Shown: positions 13,601-25,111, counted from the first letter of the stretch. The stretch: 64,000 nucleotides of DNA from Macrolepiota albuminosa (GCA_027475525.1 JAMWFC010000025.1:558001-622000), one strand, 5' to 3'. Translations and numbers: made by a program. Notes: a model not told the origin generated them from the sequence alone.

Positions 13601-15165
13601 ACAGGTATATATATCAAATTTGAATCTAGTAAGGACCACTAAACCAGACGCCATAGGTTCTTGCTGCTATCATTGCAGGGACAACGCAACTAGGTGTTCA
13701 AGCTTGGATGTTCACCAATATAGAGTGAGAAGTTTGTCTGTGTGTTCTTGCACAATGGTTGATTTTACATTAGTGGGATGTGCACACCAACTCAGAAAGA
13801 TGGGTAATGATGTTGCTGAATAGTTTATTCCTCTTCTGAGTGTCCCCTCTAGTTTTATCTGCCCAAGCACACAAGTGTTTGGCACAGCAAGCATTATTGT
13901 AGGTATATTTTGCTATCTCATTGCTTTTGCTCACATAAGCTTTACATCTTAGTGGGGTGTGTACCAACATTGTTTGAATTCAGATCGATGATGAAACTCT
14001 AGGCGTCATTGGACCCGGTTTGCAATTTTCCAAGGGACAAACTTACTAGTACGCTCCTGAGTGTTTCCCTTATGCTCTCTTCTGTTGACGGTCGCTCTGA
14101 CTATACTAGTCGTTCGTATGATCCTTTGCAATGTGTCACGTCCAATTTCTCAATTTCTAGTCGACTTCATAGCACTCCTCTTCTTTTTCCTCATCGGCAC
14201 GCTTGCACCTGTTATTCCTTGGTCTTTGAGCAAGAGATTCCCGGACAGCTTCTTGCGCTACATAAAGTATGTCTCCTGCTTATCGCGCTTGGCTTTTCTT
14301 CAATAAATCTATGTAGCTTGTAAGTGCAGTGGGTGACTGCAGTTATTAATATTAATTTCGACAATTAAAGCCCGGTCATCTTCAACGGCACCGGTCTCAT
14401 TCCCCCTGCGACCGCCATTAACTATGTCCCTTGGGCGTCCGTATATCTGCTTACAAGTCGGAGCTTTGCTAACGGTATAGCCAGGGCTGTCGGTTTTATC
14501 TTTCAATATCTGATCCGAAGGCAAGTCCTTAACTTTTCGTGACGTTTCCAATGAAGTACGCTCACCTCGATCGATAGACATCACTTCTCCTGGTGGACGA
14601 AGTATAACTGTACGCCAGATAGATTCAAAATCGAACATTTTAGTAGCTTGACTTGCAATCGTGGACCTCTAGATGTGCTATCTGCAGCCTTGGATGCTGG
14701 TGTCGCCATCTCCATCCTTGTGATATTCTTTACGTACGCGAAACTCTTCTTGCGTCCTGCGACGTCTCACAAGTGTTTCAAATGTAAACAGCCTCCAATA
14801 TCCTAAAAATGGGACAGTGGGTTCATATCTCTTCAGATTTCTCTATAACGACTGAAAAGCTGATAGATCGGTGCAACGTCTCTTGGTTCGTGGTGGGGGT
14901 AAGTGTTGTATGTACTTCATCTTCATTTCGCTCGATTAATGGCTTTCATTTCTATGACTTTCTCAGAAATACAGTTAAGAATACCCGTCCCACGTGGCTG
15001 AACAGGTTCTCAACGTGGAAAATACATAGGTGCCATTCACCGGTGCAGATTTCCAAGGTACTCCTGTCAAAGTGCTTCCACCAGGCGGAAAGTTTGGGTA
15101 AGGGTCGCATTCTGAATTTAACACTATAAAACGCTTATAAATTGATGAGGCCGGACAAGTGGTAA
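10619..15165 (+). CDS. Oligopeptide transporter (OPT family), highly intron-rich
   Basis: Proton-coupled plasma-membrane importer of small peptides (OPT/PF03169). Start chosen at ATG 10619 (MTDPFEVFRQESL); the next exon carries EDPNLDKGHLVLEDDSPYPE. Then come the family motif NPGPFTVKEH (about 11150), YATDIVAVQRVYYNQIYNF, VARRFLVAPPSMIW, GSRGGLSRERFFLYAFIGSF, NVTRILTPESTIDLEAYHAY (12510), RKQIWIQARRALSEQPDIHA (12815), MPVWAFVLALIIG, IPIGMIQAITNQQIGLN, FKTWGYI, TSDFKLGHYMK/VPPR (13490-13580, the KIPPR-like motif), GVQAWMFTNIE, VIGPGLQFSKGQ, GTGLIPPATAINYVPW and HHFSWWTKYN. The last exon (15150-15165) gives FGPDKW-stop, as in relatives. More than twenty introns, many exons under 60 bp. Every family block I looked for is present without a clear frame break. 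Exon edges not all fixed. Confidence 0.88.
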
Positions 15166-15806
15166 ATGACCTAGTCTCCCCAACAAATGTAGCCTGTCAA
15201 ATTGCCTGTTAGTTGCCATCCTATCTGTTGAATGTTGTGCATGTAATGAATGAGCAATGCCAAAGACATTCTATAAGCTTCTAACAAAATTGAAAAGAAA
15301 CTCAAAACCATCCTTCTGAGGAGTTTTTTGTTGAGTTGTTAGTTGTTATCTCTTTGTTGCTAATTGGTATATGGAAGTGATGCATTATCATTCATGCCAA
15401 TTAGTAGTAGTACATAAGTCCCTGGTGGTGTCACATATTTCAAAATAGCCAAGGCTTTACTATCAAAAAAGATGGGTCACTGAAATGTAAGGAAAAACAA
15501 GGTCTACAGGTGGATGTGAATTAGTTTGCACTATATGTACTGTAACAGTTGGTTATGAATGAGCCTTAGTTTCTAGTCCTGAGTGCATATGACACAATTG
15601 ACAAGTAAAATGACTAGCAGTACTGGTAAAATCAATATGTCATCACATCATCATGATTTTGTATGTTTCACTCAACCTTGTGTTTTTCAAATTTCTTTTA
15701 CATTTGTTTATTCATCTCCCATTTAAAAGTATCTCTGCAGAGCTCCACCTGTCTCATTACTATGACCGGTTAAAAACCTATTGACCATCTGGATTCAGAA
15801 TCATTG

Positions 15807-15905
15807 TCAGGGACTCCTCATCTCTTCTCTCTCACTCCTTATTTCTTCACTCTCCTTTCATTCATTTTCTTATTTCTTCTGCCATTCTCTCATTTTACTG
15901 TTTCT
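15807..15905. repeat. Inverted repeat partner of 17170-17285
   Basis: The pyrimidine-rich stretch containing ATTTCTTCACTCTCCTTTCA here is the reverse complement of the purine-rich stretch at about 17175-17280 (TGAAAGGAGAGTGAAGAAAT). Both are followed by or preceded by GTCAGGG-GACTCCTCAT. This places two oppositely oriented copies of the same old element end 1.3 kb apart. Confidence 0.6.
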
Positions 15906-16739
15906 ATCAATAGGGATGGGCCACTGCAGTGCATGGCAATACCAAGGTCTACAGTAGAGTTTTGTCAATGACTGTTTATAAAATTGAATAGTTAAAAAGA
16001 GACCAATAGCACAATTACTGAAGTAGAGAGAGAAATTTTAGCTACTATTTATATGAAACTTGAGCTCAAATTTAAATGAGTTGAGCTTTTGAGTAAGTTT
16101 GTGTAGTGGAATGTCTTCCAACAGTTTGAAGAGAGGGGTTTTTCAATGATTGAGAAAGTTGATCATATACATTAGTGTTTATTAACATAAATCTAAGAAT
16201 TGGATAGCATAATATGTATTGATAAGTAGACAAATAAAACATGGAGACTTAACTTCAAAGCCTTCAATTTTCATTATTGTCTCTGTAGGCATAGAAGATA
16301 TTGACATCAATATGACTTCTATACAGAAACAGATGTATCTCTCTGCAATTGTGGCTTCATATTTATAGCTTGTAAACAGAAAAAGTGAGAAATGAATCTG
16401 CTTCTTGTAGGTATTTTTTGGTGCTATATAAGCACAAGATATAATTTATATCCAAGATGATTAATTAAAGTTTCTCAGTTTTTAATAGCTCTCTAATTAT
16501 TTATTTCAATATATTAAGTGTATCAGTTAATGTAGATAAGAGACTAAAATTATAACAGTTGATTCTTTATGCATAAATAAAAGGAGTTATAGATTGACAA
16601 CTCTCATGTACAATTTTTATTCAATGACACTTAACATCATGGCAGATTGACAACTAGATATAAAAAGCTAAAAGAAAGCGAATTTATAAACTCAATCAAT
16701 ATATCAAAATGCAATTTCAGAACAGATTGATCAAACAAT

Positions 16740-17170
16740 AAACCATTGCTGGAGCAATGTAAGGGCGACCTCTAGAGGCTGTGGCTCAGTCACACAGCTG
16801 GCAGAGGGAGATCCAAAGTGTATTAGAATATATACTGACAATATCAAGGTAGCTACTCACCTGGCAGAGGGAGATCCAAAGAGAACAAGTCTGGGGATTC
16901 CCTATGCCAGGTTGGACGCTTCTGGGGCCTCTGAAGCGTGGGAAACAACTGTACAGTACAACAAAACCTTAAAAACTCGAAAATTGACTAACCAAACAAG
17001 TGTGCAAACAAGGGAGGAAAACTCCGGACTTTAGAAGTCAGAAAGGCAAACTCCGGCTTATCTAAGCGGCCTGGAGCGGTGCTGAAGGGCCCACACTTGT
17101 CTGAGTGATAGCTAAAGAACCAGAGCACCTCAGAGGTTGAGAATAGTACTAACAGATAGTGTTGAAAAAG
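16740..17170 (-). mobile_element. Copia-type LTR-like fragment (inverted relative to 37040-37435)
   Basis: The reverse complement of this stretch aligns over its whole length with 37040-37435: both contain CAACACTATCTGTTA, GTGCTCTGGTTCTTTAGCTA and GGATCTCCCTCTGCCAG twice. Differences are mostly C/T and G/A, with CG here and TG or CA there (for example CACGCTTCAGAGG versus CATGCTTCAGAGG). It is therefore a younger or less mutated copy of the same LTR in opposite orientation. Confidence 0.6.
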
Positions 17171-17390
17171 TAGTAACAGCAAAATGAGAGAATGATAGAA
17201 GAAATAAGGAAGTGAATGAAAGGAGAGTGAAGAAATAAAGAGTGAAAGAAGAAAGGAATGAGGAGTCCCCTGACAAGCAACAGCTTACATAAACTATTGA
17301 TGGAGTATCAGCTTATATAAGCACATTCTATTAGACAGAAAACTGGATCTATACAAGCTTATAGAAAAAATGATTCAAAAAGTTCTATGA

Positions 17391-17544
17391 ATACCAAAGA
17401 CAATGTGGTCTAATTTTCAAAGATGAAAATAAATAAAGAGAACAGAATAATGACTGCTAGAGCAAAAATACCAAAGACAATGTGGTCTAATTTTCAAAGA
17501 TGAAAATAAATAAAGAGAACAGAATAATGACTGCTAGAGCAAAA
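17391..17544. repeat. Exact 77-bp tandem duplication (probable assembly artefact)
   Basis: Copy 1 17391-17467 and copy 2 17468-17544 are identical. One of nine duplications in this window with a period of exactly 77 bp in unrelated sequence; see findings. Confidence 0.85.
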
Positions 17545-17888
17545 AAAAAATTTCACATAATTGTACAATTTTCATGCATGCTTCTCTTTCTAGGTACTAA
17601 ATGTAATAAATTACAATAATAAATAAGACATTTAACAATATGAAACAAATTACATATTCAAGAAAAAAATATATACATTTATTTAAAAAAACATATATAC
17701 TTATTCAAAAAACATACATATATATATGAAAAAAAAAACAGAATCTCTCAACTTGGTAAAAGAAAAAAACAATAATGCACTCAATACAGAAAAAAAAACA
17801 ACTTAAAATATAAATATATAGAAAATAAAAGTTTAACATAAAAAAATTAATTAATTACTCAACAAAGATAGCAGAAAAGAGGAGCAAC

Positions 17889-17979
17889 ATAATAGCCAGT
17901 AAAGATAGCCAAAAGAGAGCAAATATCAAGGACATGATAGTGATAGCTGGTAGTAATAGCCAGTAAAGATAGCCGAAAG
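17889..17979. repeat. Minisatellite split by Gypsy insertion (left part)
   Basis: Repeats of ATAGCCAGTAAAGATAGCC recur at about 64-bp spacing with AGAGCAAATAT and ACATGATAG between them. The array continues at 36840-36930 on the other side of the Gypsy element. Confidence 0.6.
17975..17979. repeat. Target site duplication GAAAG, left copy (outer Gypsy)
   Basis: GAAAG directly precedes the LTR at 17980 and is repeated at 36835-36839 directly after the other LTR. Confidence 0.9.
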
Positions 17980-18215
17980 TGTAACGAAGTTACGAAGTTT
18001 AGAGAGCTTAGTGTGCACACACGACACTGAATCAGACCAGACCGGTCTATTGGCAATGTAGTATACACAAAAGTAAGCTGCTTTGTAAGCAGCTGGTAAA
18101 CTAATTTATATAGTAATGTAAATTAATATTATATTATAATAAATATAATATAATAGTATCTACTGTAAAGTAAGTAAAGCTATGTGGCCAACGCCACATA
18201 GCGGACTACGCTACA
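17980..18215 (-). repeat. Outer Gypsy 3' LTR (236 bp)
   Basis: Begins TGTAACGAAG and ends CGCTACA on the plus strand; matches 36599-36834 base for base except one G/A difference in a CG. A very A/T-rich core lies at about 18115-18160. Confidence 0.95.
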
Positions 18216-18225
18216 CACCCCCCAA
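18216..18225 (-). other. Polypurine tract of outer Gypsy
   Basis: TTGGGGGGTG on the minus strand lies immediately upstream of the 3' LTR, the usual plus-strand priming site. Confidence 0.7.
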
Positions 18226-18260
18226 TCAGACCGAGCTACGGTCTTGAGATAATACGACGG

Positions 18261-19544
18261 TCATGCCGTCGGTAAGTCAGGGACGGGGGCAATGGGAGAG
18301 TCCCCAGGCTCCCAGAATGGATCGGCAGTCGCGTCGTCCATGTCGTAGTCGAGGAGTTCATCCTCGGGTGCGGGCGCGTAGGAAGTACCCGAAGGCCCTG
18401 CTACTGGCAGGGAATCGTCATAGTCCCGGAGGGGGGACAGTGTGAGATTGGAGTCGATGGTCGACCCCGGGACAGGTGGTTGGGGATCAGGCAGATCCCC
18501 GGTGTTGGACGGGTACTGGCGCGTCCAGATTTCACGGACATGAATGTCTTGCCCGATGAAGAGGTACATCCCCTTGGCGAGTGCGTCGTCGTATGCACGA
18601 CGGCTGTCCTGCTGCTGGAGCATCAGGCGTTGGCGATCGCCAATGGTGGCCTCGTGCCACCCATCCCACTGAGGGATGGACTGGGGTGTACCGTAGTGGT
18701 CGAGGCGTTGTAGCCTCTCGTCGTCGATAGCAGCCGCCTCGTTGTAGAGCTGGCTGTCGCTGAAGAATAGATGGGCCAAGTAGGTGACCCCATAAGTGTA
18801 TGCGTGGTCAGCCCAGCTGACCGGAATTTGATTGTGAAGAAGGACGCATAACACGTCCGAAGTGGTGAACACGGAAGCTGACGCTTCCGGGATGTCCACA
18901 GCCCAAACCTCGAAGGTAGGATCGTCGGCGTGGAGGGGCTCAAAGACTTGCCCCGTGGCCGCCTCGTACTCAGCCACGGCCTCTTTGTAGAGGCCTGGCC
19001 TGGCGAAGACGTAGGCCAGGTACTTGTGTACCGTGGCCTTGGAGGGGCGGCTGGCGCTGAGGGCGCGTACAAGCGCAAACCCAAAGAGGCTGCGCCAATG
19101 AATGCGCATGGCTCGGTCCATGGCCAGACCGGTCCACACATTGGACGTCCCAGGACGTCCATAGAGGAGGGCGTATGAGCCCAGGTAGTCCAAAGCAAAT
19201 GGTTGCTTTGGATCAGGAGGGGTAAGGCCGACGAAGGCAATTTTCCCTCCCTCCTTGCGGCAATAGAGCCGCGACGGCACAATCATTCGTGGGATGTTCT
19301 CCCGCTCCTCTGGACTCGCGAAGGGTACCGCGATGGTCCTATACTCGACCTCGTCGAGTAGATGAGACATAGCTCTGTCTCGGGCCATAGGGTGGCAGTT
19401 GAGCGCCACCCGCTTGAATTCGTTGAGCAAGAGATAGCCCAACTGACGCTGACAAAGCGGCATAAACTGGTTGTTAACCAGTGCATGAAGTCTGTGGACT
19501 TCTTGAGGACTGCGGGGAAACCCGCGAGGTGCAACTTGGTACAC
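18261..19544 (-). CDS. Unknown 427-aa protein in 3' region of outer Gypsy
   Basis: Uninterrupted minus-strand ORF between the integrase/chromodomain end and the 3' LTR. The first in-track methionine gives MYQVAPRGFPRSPQEVHRLH. The body is folded-looking (GYLLLNEFKRVALNCHP, LSASRPSKATVHKYLAYVF, VFTTSDVLCVLLHNQIP) and the last 90 residues are acidic, Pro/Ser/Asp-rich (LLDYDMDDATADPFWEPG). No signal peptide, transmembrane helix, RT, protease or integrase motif. It lies in a different frame from the ORF just upstream (19546-20285), which stops 2 bp before it, so it could be a separate protein or the C-terminal half of a frameshifted larger one. I do not recognise the family and assign no function. 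It is intact while gag-pol is broken. Confidence 0.6.
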   Translation of the reverse strand: MYQVAPRGFPRSPQEVHRLHALVNNQFMPLCQRQLGYLLLNEFKRVALNCHPMARDRAMSHLLDEVEYRTIAVPFASPEERENIPRMIVPSRLYCRKEGGKIAFVGLTPPDPKQPFALDYLGSYALLYGRPGTSNVWTGLAMDRAMRIHWRSLFGFALVRALSASRPSKATVHKYLAYVFARPGLYKEAVAEYEAATGQVFEPLHADDPTFEVWAVDIPEASASVFTTSDVLCVLLHNQIPVSWADHAYTYGVTYLAHLFFSDSQLYNEAAAIDDERLQRLDHYGTPQSIPQWDGWHEATIGDRQRLMLQQQDSRRAYDDALAKGMYLFIGQDIHVREIWTRQYPSNTGDLPDPQPPVPGSTIDSNLTLSPLRDYDDSLPVAGPSGTSYAPAPEDELLDYDMDDATADPFWEPGDSPIAPVPDLPTA

Positions 19545-19860
19545 CTTACTGTTGTGGGGCGTTGCCCTGTTTATCGTCCTCGAAGGACCTGGCTGCGCGG
19601 GCTTCTTGCCCGACGAAGATGGTATTGGTCATTGGCGACCAATAGAATTGGGGAGCTAACCCCACGCCAAAGAATGAGTTTTGGCGCTCAATAGTGTGAT
19701 CTCGATAGATCACAACACTGAGTGCATCAGGGATGCACCCAGTTTGGTCCTCGAGGAGGGCAGCTCCTCGCTTGGCGCTATCCTGCGCCCAACATTCCAT
19801 CTTGGCCCGTCGATTGCTGTTGCGCCGTTCGCATGCCATACGTTGTGCCGCCGTCTCGTG

Positions 19861-20014
19861 CGGCACAGGGGATTCCATACGAGCCTCTTCAGGCTCCTCA
19901 TACCAATCGTCGTCGGAGGGCGGGGATGGCAGCCTCTCGGCACAGGGGATTCCATACGAGCCTCTTCAGGCTCCTCATACCAATCGTCGTCGGAGGGCGG
20001 GGATGGCAGCCTCT
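19861..20014. repeat. Exact 77-bp tandem duplication (probable assembly artefact)
   Basis: Copies 19861-19937 and 19938-20014. It shifts the frame of the unknown Gypsy ORF. Confidence 0.85.
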
Positions 20015-20780
20015 CTGGCTCTGACTTCTCAGACCGTGGGTCCATTGCCCACACACACTGCGGGAGTCGGGCTGGTAGGCCCTCTACCAGTATAGCGGGT
20101 AAAAAGGGGATGTTAGCCCCTGGGGCCCCTTTCGGGGCATCCTCGGGGAAGTGCACGTTGACGTAGGCGCGCCCTTCCAGTTGCTTACCCCGACAATCCT
20201 TTCGGGGTAGTGAGGTCTTAGCCTCGGTGGGGCGTGTGCTCACGCCCCTGGAACTCTGCTCCCCAGAGTACGTGGTGGAACCCACAGATACTGGTCACGA
20301 AGACGCGACCTCAGACGCGCCGCTTGCGAGGCGCTGGATAAGCCGGGGGGCAGCTGGAGCAGGGACATCTTCATAGGGAAGGATGTCCCGTCCTAGGCCG
20401 GCCTCCCGGCCAGGGGCAGCAACGCTCGACTTAATCGAGCGGGAGGGCGCGTCCTCCACTCCTTGCCGACGTGCCCTTTTGCTGGAGTCGGTGTCCCGAC
20501 TCGGGGGTGTAGTCTGCCGCTTACGAGCGGCCGAAAGGGCAAGGAGATCAGTTTTGCGCTGAGCACGCATATGATCCATGTCGTCCATCATCCGGCAGAT
20601 GAGGACGACTGCCTCCGCATTGCAGAGGAATGATGACTCTGCGGGTACATCGTACCTGTTATCTCCCAGACGTTGGAGAAGGGTAGCCAGGACTAAGTCC
20701 TGGCTGTGAGTGGGCTCGACAGCCCGTGCTTTTCCTTTGTCGTGTTGAGGACGCGACTCTTCTTCCGAGCTGGGCTTGGA

Positions 20781-21064
20781 TTGGTGCGGCATTTCTAGCC
20801 GCTGTAGCAAGGAGAGCTTGGCCAAGCTCTCCGTCGGCGCATCAGCCGATGAACTGATTGGTGCGGCATTTCTAGCCGCTGTAGCAAGGAGAGCTTGGCC
20901 AAGCTCTCCGTCGGCGCATCAGCCGATGAACTGATGCTCCGTTCTGTATTGAGAGTTTCTGTACTCTCAATGGCCATGGTGGCCTGCTCGGCGCATCAGC
21001 CGATGAACTGATGCTCCGTTCTGTATTGAGAGTTTCTGTACTCTCAATGGCCATGGTGGCCTGC
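20781..21064. repeat. Two overlapping exact 77-bp tandem duplications (probable artefacts)
   Basis: First pair 20781-20857 / 20858-20934; second pair 20911-20987 / 20988-21064. Both have period 77 and both shift the Gln/Pro-rich ORF. Confidence 0.85.
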
Positions 21065-24000
21065 ACGAGGGATGCTTTGCGTCCCTCTAGATTGTCAATT
21101 GGTGCTGTGGTTGACAGGGAAATCGACCGGCCTCCCTTGGCTTGCGACTCATGCGAGTCGCTGTACTGGGGCATTGCGCCCCAAGCCCCCATCCAAGCCG
21201 GGGGGTACGGCATCATTACGGGCACACCACCCATCCCAGGGTAGTGCGCCGGGGCCATAAACTGGGGAAAAGGATGTGTCCCCAGTTGCCCTGTTGCCAG
21301 TACAGGGGCAAGCAGCCTCCATGCCGACGCTGCTTGGGGGCTGACTAGCCCCCCGTAGGCCTGTTGCTGGGATTGGCCCTCGGTGTGATGTGGCGCATAA
21401 GCGCCCGGTACTGGTTGTTGGGGCTGATAGCCACCCACAGGTGCGTTCTGGGGCATGAAGTTGCCCTGCATGGTTTGAAGTGGTGGATAGCCACTGATCA
21501 CCGGCTGCTGCGGCAGGTAGCCCGCCACTGGTGGTTGCTGCTGCTGTGGGAAGCCCACAGCTGGTTGCGATTGTCCCCACTGGGGCGCATTTTGAGTCAG
21601 CAGGGGAGCCATCTGCCCCCCCCCTTCAGCCGACGGTAAGACCGACGGCGCACTCTCAAACTGCTGCTGCTGCTGTTCACTCAAGTCCATGGGCATGTTG
21701 TCCATGGTTGGGGAAAAAAGCGAAAAAGAAATTTTGCCTTTTAAGACGTGTTTCAGCCACAGCTGCTGACCAACTCAGCCAAGCCGCGATCGGCACTGCC
21801 AATCAAATTAAGCGCCGGCACGCTTACTTAATTGATGTGGGCACTTAACGCCCTTCAACTCCAAATAACGGTCAAGTGCCGCTAACTTGGAGCAATGGGA
21901 GTGTGGCTTCCATGTTGTGTCCCCCAGGGACCATCGTACTTCAAACTTGAGCGTGTTACGCTCAGTCCACCGGTGCCCAATTATGCACTTGACGAACCAT
22001 TTGTCATCGTCTCGAGCCCCAAAATCATAGGGGCCCGGGGTTGCCCTGTTAGGGAACAGCGCATCGTCAGACGCGCTGTACGGTCGCAACAGCGACACAT
22101 GAAACTTAGGAACGATGCGTCGTTCCTGTAATGCCAGAGGCAACTCCAGCACGTAGTTGGAGGTACTTGGCTCTGCGTCTAGGACGCGGTATGGGCCTAC
22201 CCATTTCGGGCAGAGTTTACTCGCCCGTCCCTTTGGGAGCCTCAGATTACGCGTTGATAGGTATACCAACGCTCCTACAGCTATTGGCGGGTCTGCTCGC
22301 CTACGGTGATTGGCGTTTTTCGCCTGGAAGACTCGCGCCTCTATGATGGCGTCATGCGCCGCCGCGATGTTCTCCAGGGCCTGCCTGGCGAACTCGACAA
22401 CTCCGCGGTGAGCCACTGTATCAGCACGAACTTCGTGCAGCATGGAGGGCAAGTACCCTCCATTGAGTTCAAAGGGCGCATACCCTGTGGTATCCGAGAT
22501 ACTCGCGTTAATCACGAACTCAGTGAGTGGACACCAGTCCACCCAGTCCCGTTGGTCCAGGCGAACAACTGCCCTCAAAATCTGACCTATACTGCGGTTA
22601 GCCCGCTCTGTCTGCCCATCTGTTTGAGGATGGAAGGACGTCGACATGAGGAGTCGCGCTCCTAGCAGTTTGTGGAGTTCTCTCCACCATTGAGACGTGA
22701 ACTTCGAGTCACGGTCGCTCACAATGGTGCTAGGCAGCCCATGCAGCCTAACGATCTTCCTCAGGTAGATCCACGACAGCTCCTTAGCCGTCAGCGTAGT
22801 TCACACCGGTATGAGGTGCACCATGCTCGTCATGCGGCATATGACTACCCAGAGGTAATCGAACCCTCTGGACTCGGGAAAGGGACCTACGAAGTCCATT
22901 CCGATTGAATCCCAGGGTTTCACTGGCACGGGTAGCTGGTGTAGCTTCCCGGGAGGGGATCCAGGGGGCAACTTTGCCCTCTGACACGCTGCGCATGACG
23001 CGCAAAACTTAGTCACTTCTTGGGCCATACGTGGCCACCAATACCATCTCCGGATGTAGCCCAACATCCGGGCGGCACCAAAGTGCCCCACCAGGGCATG
23101 GGCCTGGTCCAAGGCCCGCATAACAATGGTTCGCGTACAGGGGAGGCATACCACTGCCACCCCTTGACGGTTCTCCGTCGTGATGAGTCCACCAGGCTCA
23201 TGCCTGAACCGAGGATGGTCGTCAGGATTGGCAATTATCTCGGCAAAGAGAGAATCATCGCCATAGTCCTGCACCACCTCCTGCCGGAAGTTGTCATTGA
23301 CCAGGCTAGGAGGCTGGGATGAAGGCAATTCACCTTCGAGCATCTCTGCCAGCGTAATGGGTACATCGTGGCGCTCGTGCTCCCTAGTGGATGCTGGGTC
23401 CACGGCTTCATGCTCCTTGAGCAACTGGGCGGCTACGTCCCGCTCTTCACGCTGCTCTCTGAGGCGAGTGCTTCGCCTCCGTTCATCGTCACGCATAGCG
23501 CGTACTTCCAGGACATGCTCCCTGAGCTCCTGGTATTGGTGGAGAGGTAAATCCTCTCCATCAGGGTCTATGTGGCAGTCTGCCTGCACATACTCATGAG
23601 GCTCGTGAGCCTCCCCAACTACATCACTCTCAAAGTAGCACGACAAGCAGTCTGCCACTTTGTTGAGTTCACCTTTAACATAGGTGATGTCAAACTGGTA
23701 TCTCGACATGTAGTCTATCCACCGTCGCTGGTGCGGCAACAAGTTCACCTGAGTTTTAAAGAACTCAAGGGCCTTGTGGTCCGTTATGATGTGGATGGGG
23801 TATCCCATCAGCTTATCCTCCCACTTGAGGAGGGCCTCAAGTATGGCAAGAGTCTCCAGCTCGTGCACCACATAGTTTTGCTGGGCCGTCGTGAACTTCT
23901 TCGACATGAACCCTGCTGGGCGGCACGTCTGCCAGCTGCTTCCCTGGCCGTACATGGCTCCGACGCCTGTCTTGGACGCATCGCAAATGAGCCATATCGG

Positions 24001-24143
24001 CTCGTCCCGTCTAGGGTCAATTGGTCAAATCACCGGAGTCTTCGTACAGATCCGTTTGACCATCTCGAAGCACCGCTGGTGCAACGGCCTCCAATTGAAC
24101 GGTGATCCGTTCTGCGTCATGGCCATAAGTGGCCCAGTATAGG

Positions 24144-24297
24144 CTGTGACATCGGGCAAGAAGCTCGATATGTAGTTGACAAGGCCAACGAATCGTTGGA
24201 TGTCATTGTAGTTTTGGGGCCTGTGACATCGGGCAAGAAGCTCGATATGTAGTTGACAAGGCCAACGAATCGTTGGATGTCATTGTAGTTTTGGGGC
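24144..24297. repeat. Exact 77-bp tandem duplication in RT (probable assembly artefact)
   Basis: Copies 24144-24220 and 24221-24297. Conserved RT sequence (FVGLVNYISSFLPDV) appears twice, which is not expected biologically. Confidence 0.88.
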
Positions 24298-24957
24298 ATG
24301 CGCCACTCCCGAATACGATCGAGCTTGTCCTGATCAGGGTGGATACCCCGCTCATCTATGACATGCCCTAGGCAGTCTATACTCTGAGCATAGAGCTCAC
24401 ATTTTTTCCACTTCAAGTACAACTTGTACTTGCACAGTCGTTCGAATATGACTCTGAGGTGCTGCTCATGCTCCTCCATAGTATCTGAGTAGATGAATAT
24501 GTCATCTAAGTAGACGTGCATGAAACGTCCTATTACGTCTCGGAAGATAGAGGTCATTAGCCTCTGGAAAGTTGCTGGAGCATTGCAGTCTCCAATCTGC
24601 ATTACATTGCTCGTGAATGTACCCATGATCAATGCAAATACAGTCTTGGGTACGTCCTTGGTGCGAATGCGCACCTGCTCGTAGGCGTCAGTAAGGTCAA
24701 TCTTCGAGCGATACTTTGCCCGAGCCACGTCTTCCTGGATCACCTCTTGATCTGGTAAAGGAGTTACATCCTTTATGGTATTGTCATTGCGCTGACGCGC
24801 ATCAAGAGCTGTTCGAAGGGTTCCATCCTTCTTCGGGATGCACAATAATGGTGCAGCTTGAGCGGTGGTGCATGGGGACCACCATTGAGCATTCAAATAG
24901 CGATTAGTCTTATTGCGTAGTTGCTTCTGGAGGGCGCGCGGACAGTGCGGCAAGTGA

Positions 24958-25111
24958 TACTTATACTGCTTGCTCTCGTCTATGAGATTAATCTCATGGT
25001 TCACCTCCCGCCATGGTGGCAGCTCCTCCTTGGTTACTTATACTGCTTGCTCTCGTCTATGAGATTAATCTCATGGTTCACCTCCCGCCATGGTGGCAGC
25101 TCCTCCTTGGT
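24958..25111. repeat. Exact 77-bp tandem duplication upstream of RT (probable assembly artefact)
   Basis: Copies 24958-25034 and 25035-25111. NHEINLIDESKQYK is encoded twice. Confidence 0.88.

Larger units (their letters stand above)
15166..17974. repeat. CpG-poor, A+T-rich decayed repeat block (left flank of nested Gypsy)
   Basis: Composition changes sharply after the OPT gene: long A/T runs and very few CG dinucleotides. No intact ORF. It holds pieces of old LTR elements: an inverted pair (about 15807-15905 versus 17170-17285), a Copia-type LTR-like block (16740-17165), one 77-bp tandem duplication (17391-17544) and a short minisatellite (17889-17979). The same composition resumes at 36840, so this and the right block were one region before the Gypsy insertion. 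Confidence 0.7.
19546..21705 (-). pseudogene. Second unknown extra ORF of outer Gypsy (Gln/Pro-rich N-terminus), broken
   Basis: Minus-strand frame starting MDNMPMDLSEQQQQQFESAP at 21705. The first 200 residues are Gln/Pro/Gly/Met-rich repeats (for example VAGYLPQQPVISGYPP). Charged helical sequence follows (AKLSLLQRLEMPHQS, CNAEAVVLICRMMDDMDHMR), then RKRQTTPPSRDTDSSKRARR, a basic stretch that could be a nuclear localisation signal. A TGA at 20295-20297 is followed in the same frame by SVGSTTYSGEQSSRGV. Three exact 77-bp duplications (at 19861, 20781 and 20911) shift the frame; without them the ORF runs from 21705 to 19546 with only that TGA. The C-terminal part has ECWAQDSAKRGAALLEDQTG and TNTIFVGQEARAARSF. 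No known domain is recognised. It starts about 100 bp after the pol stop, so it would need its own initiation or a subgenomic message. Confidence 0.55.
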
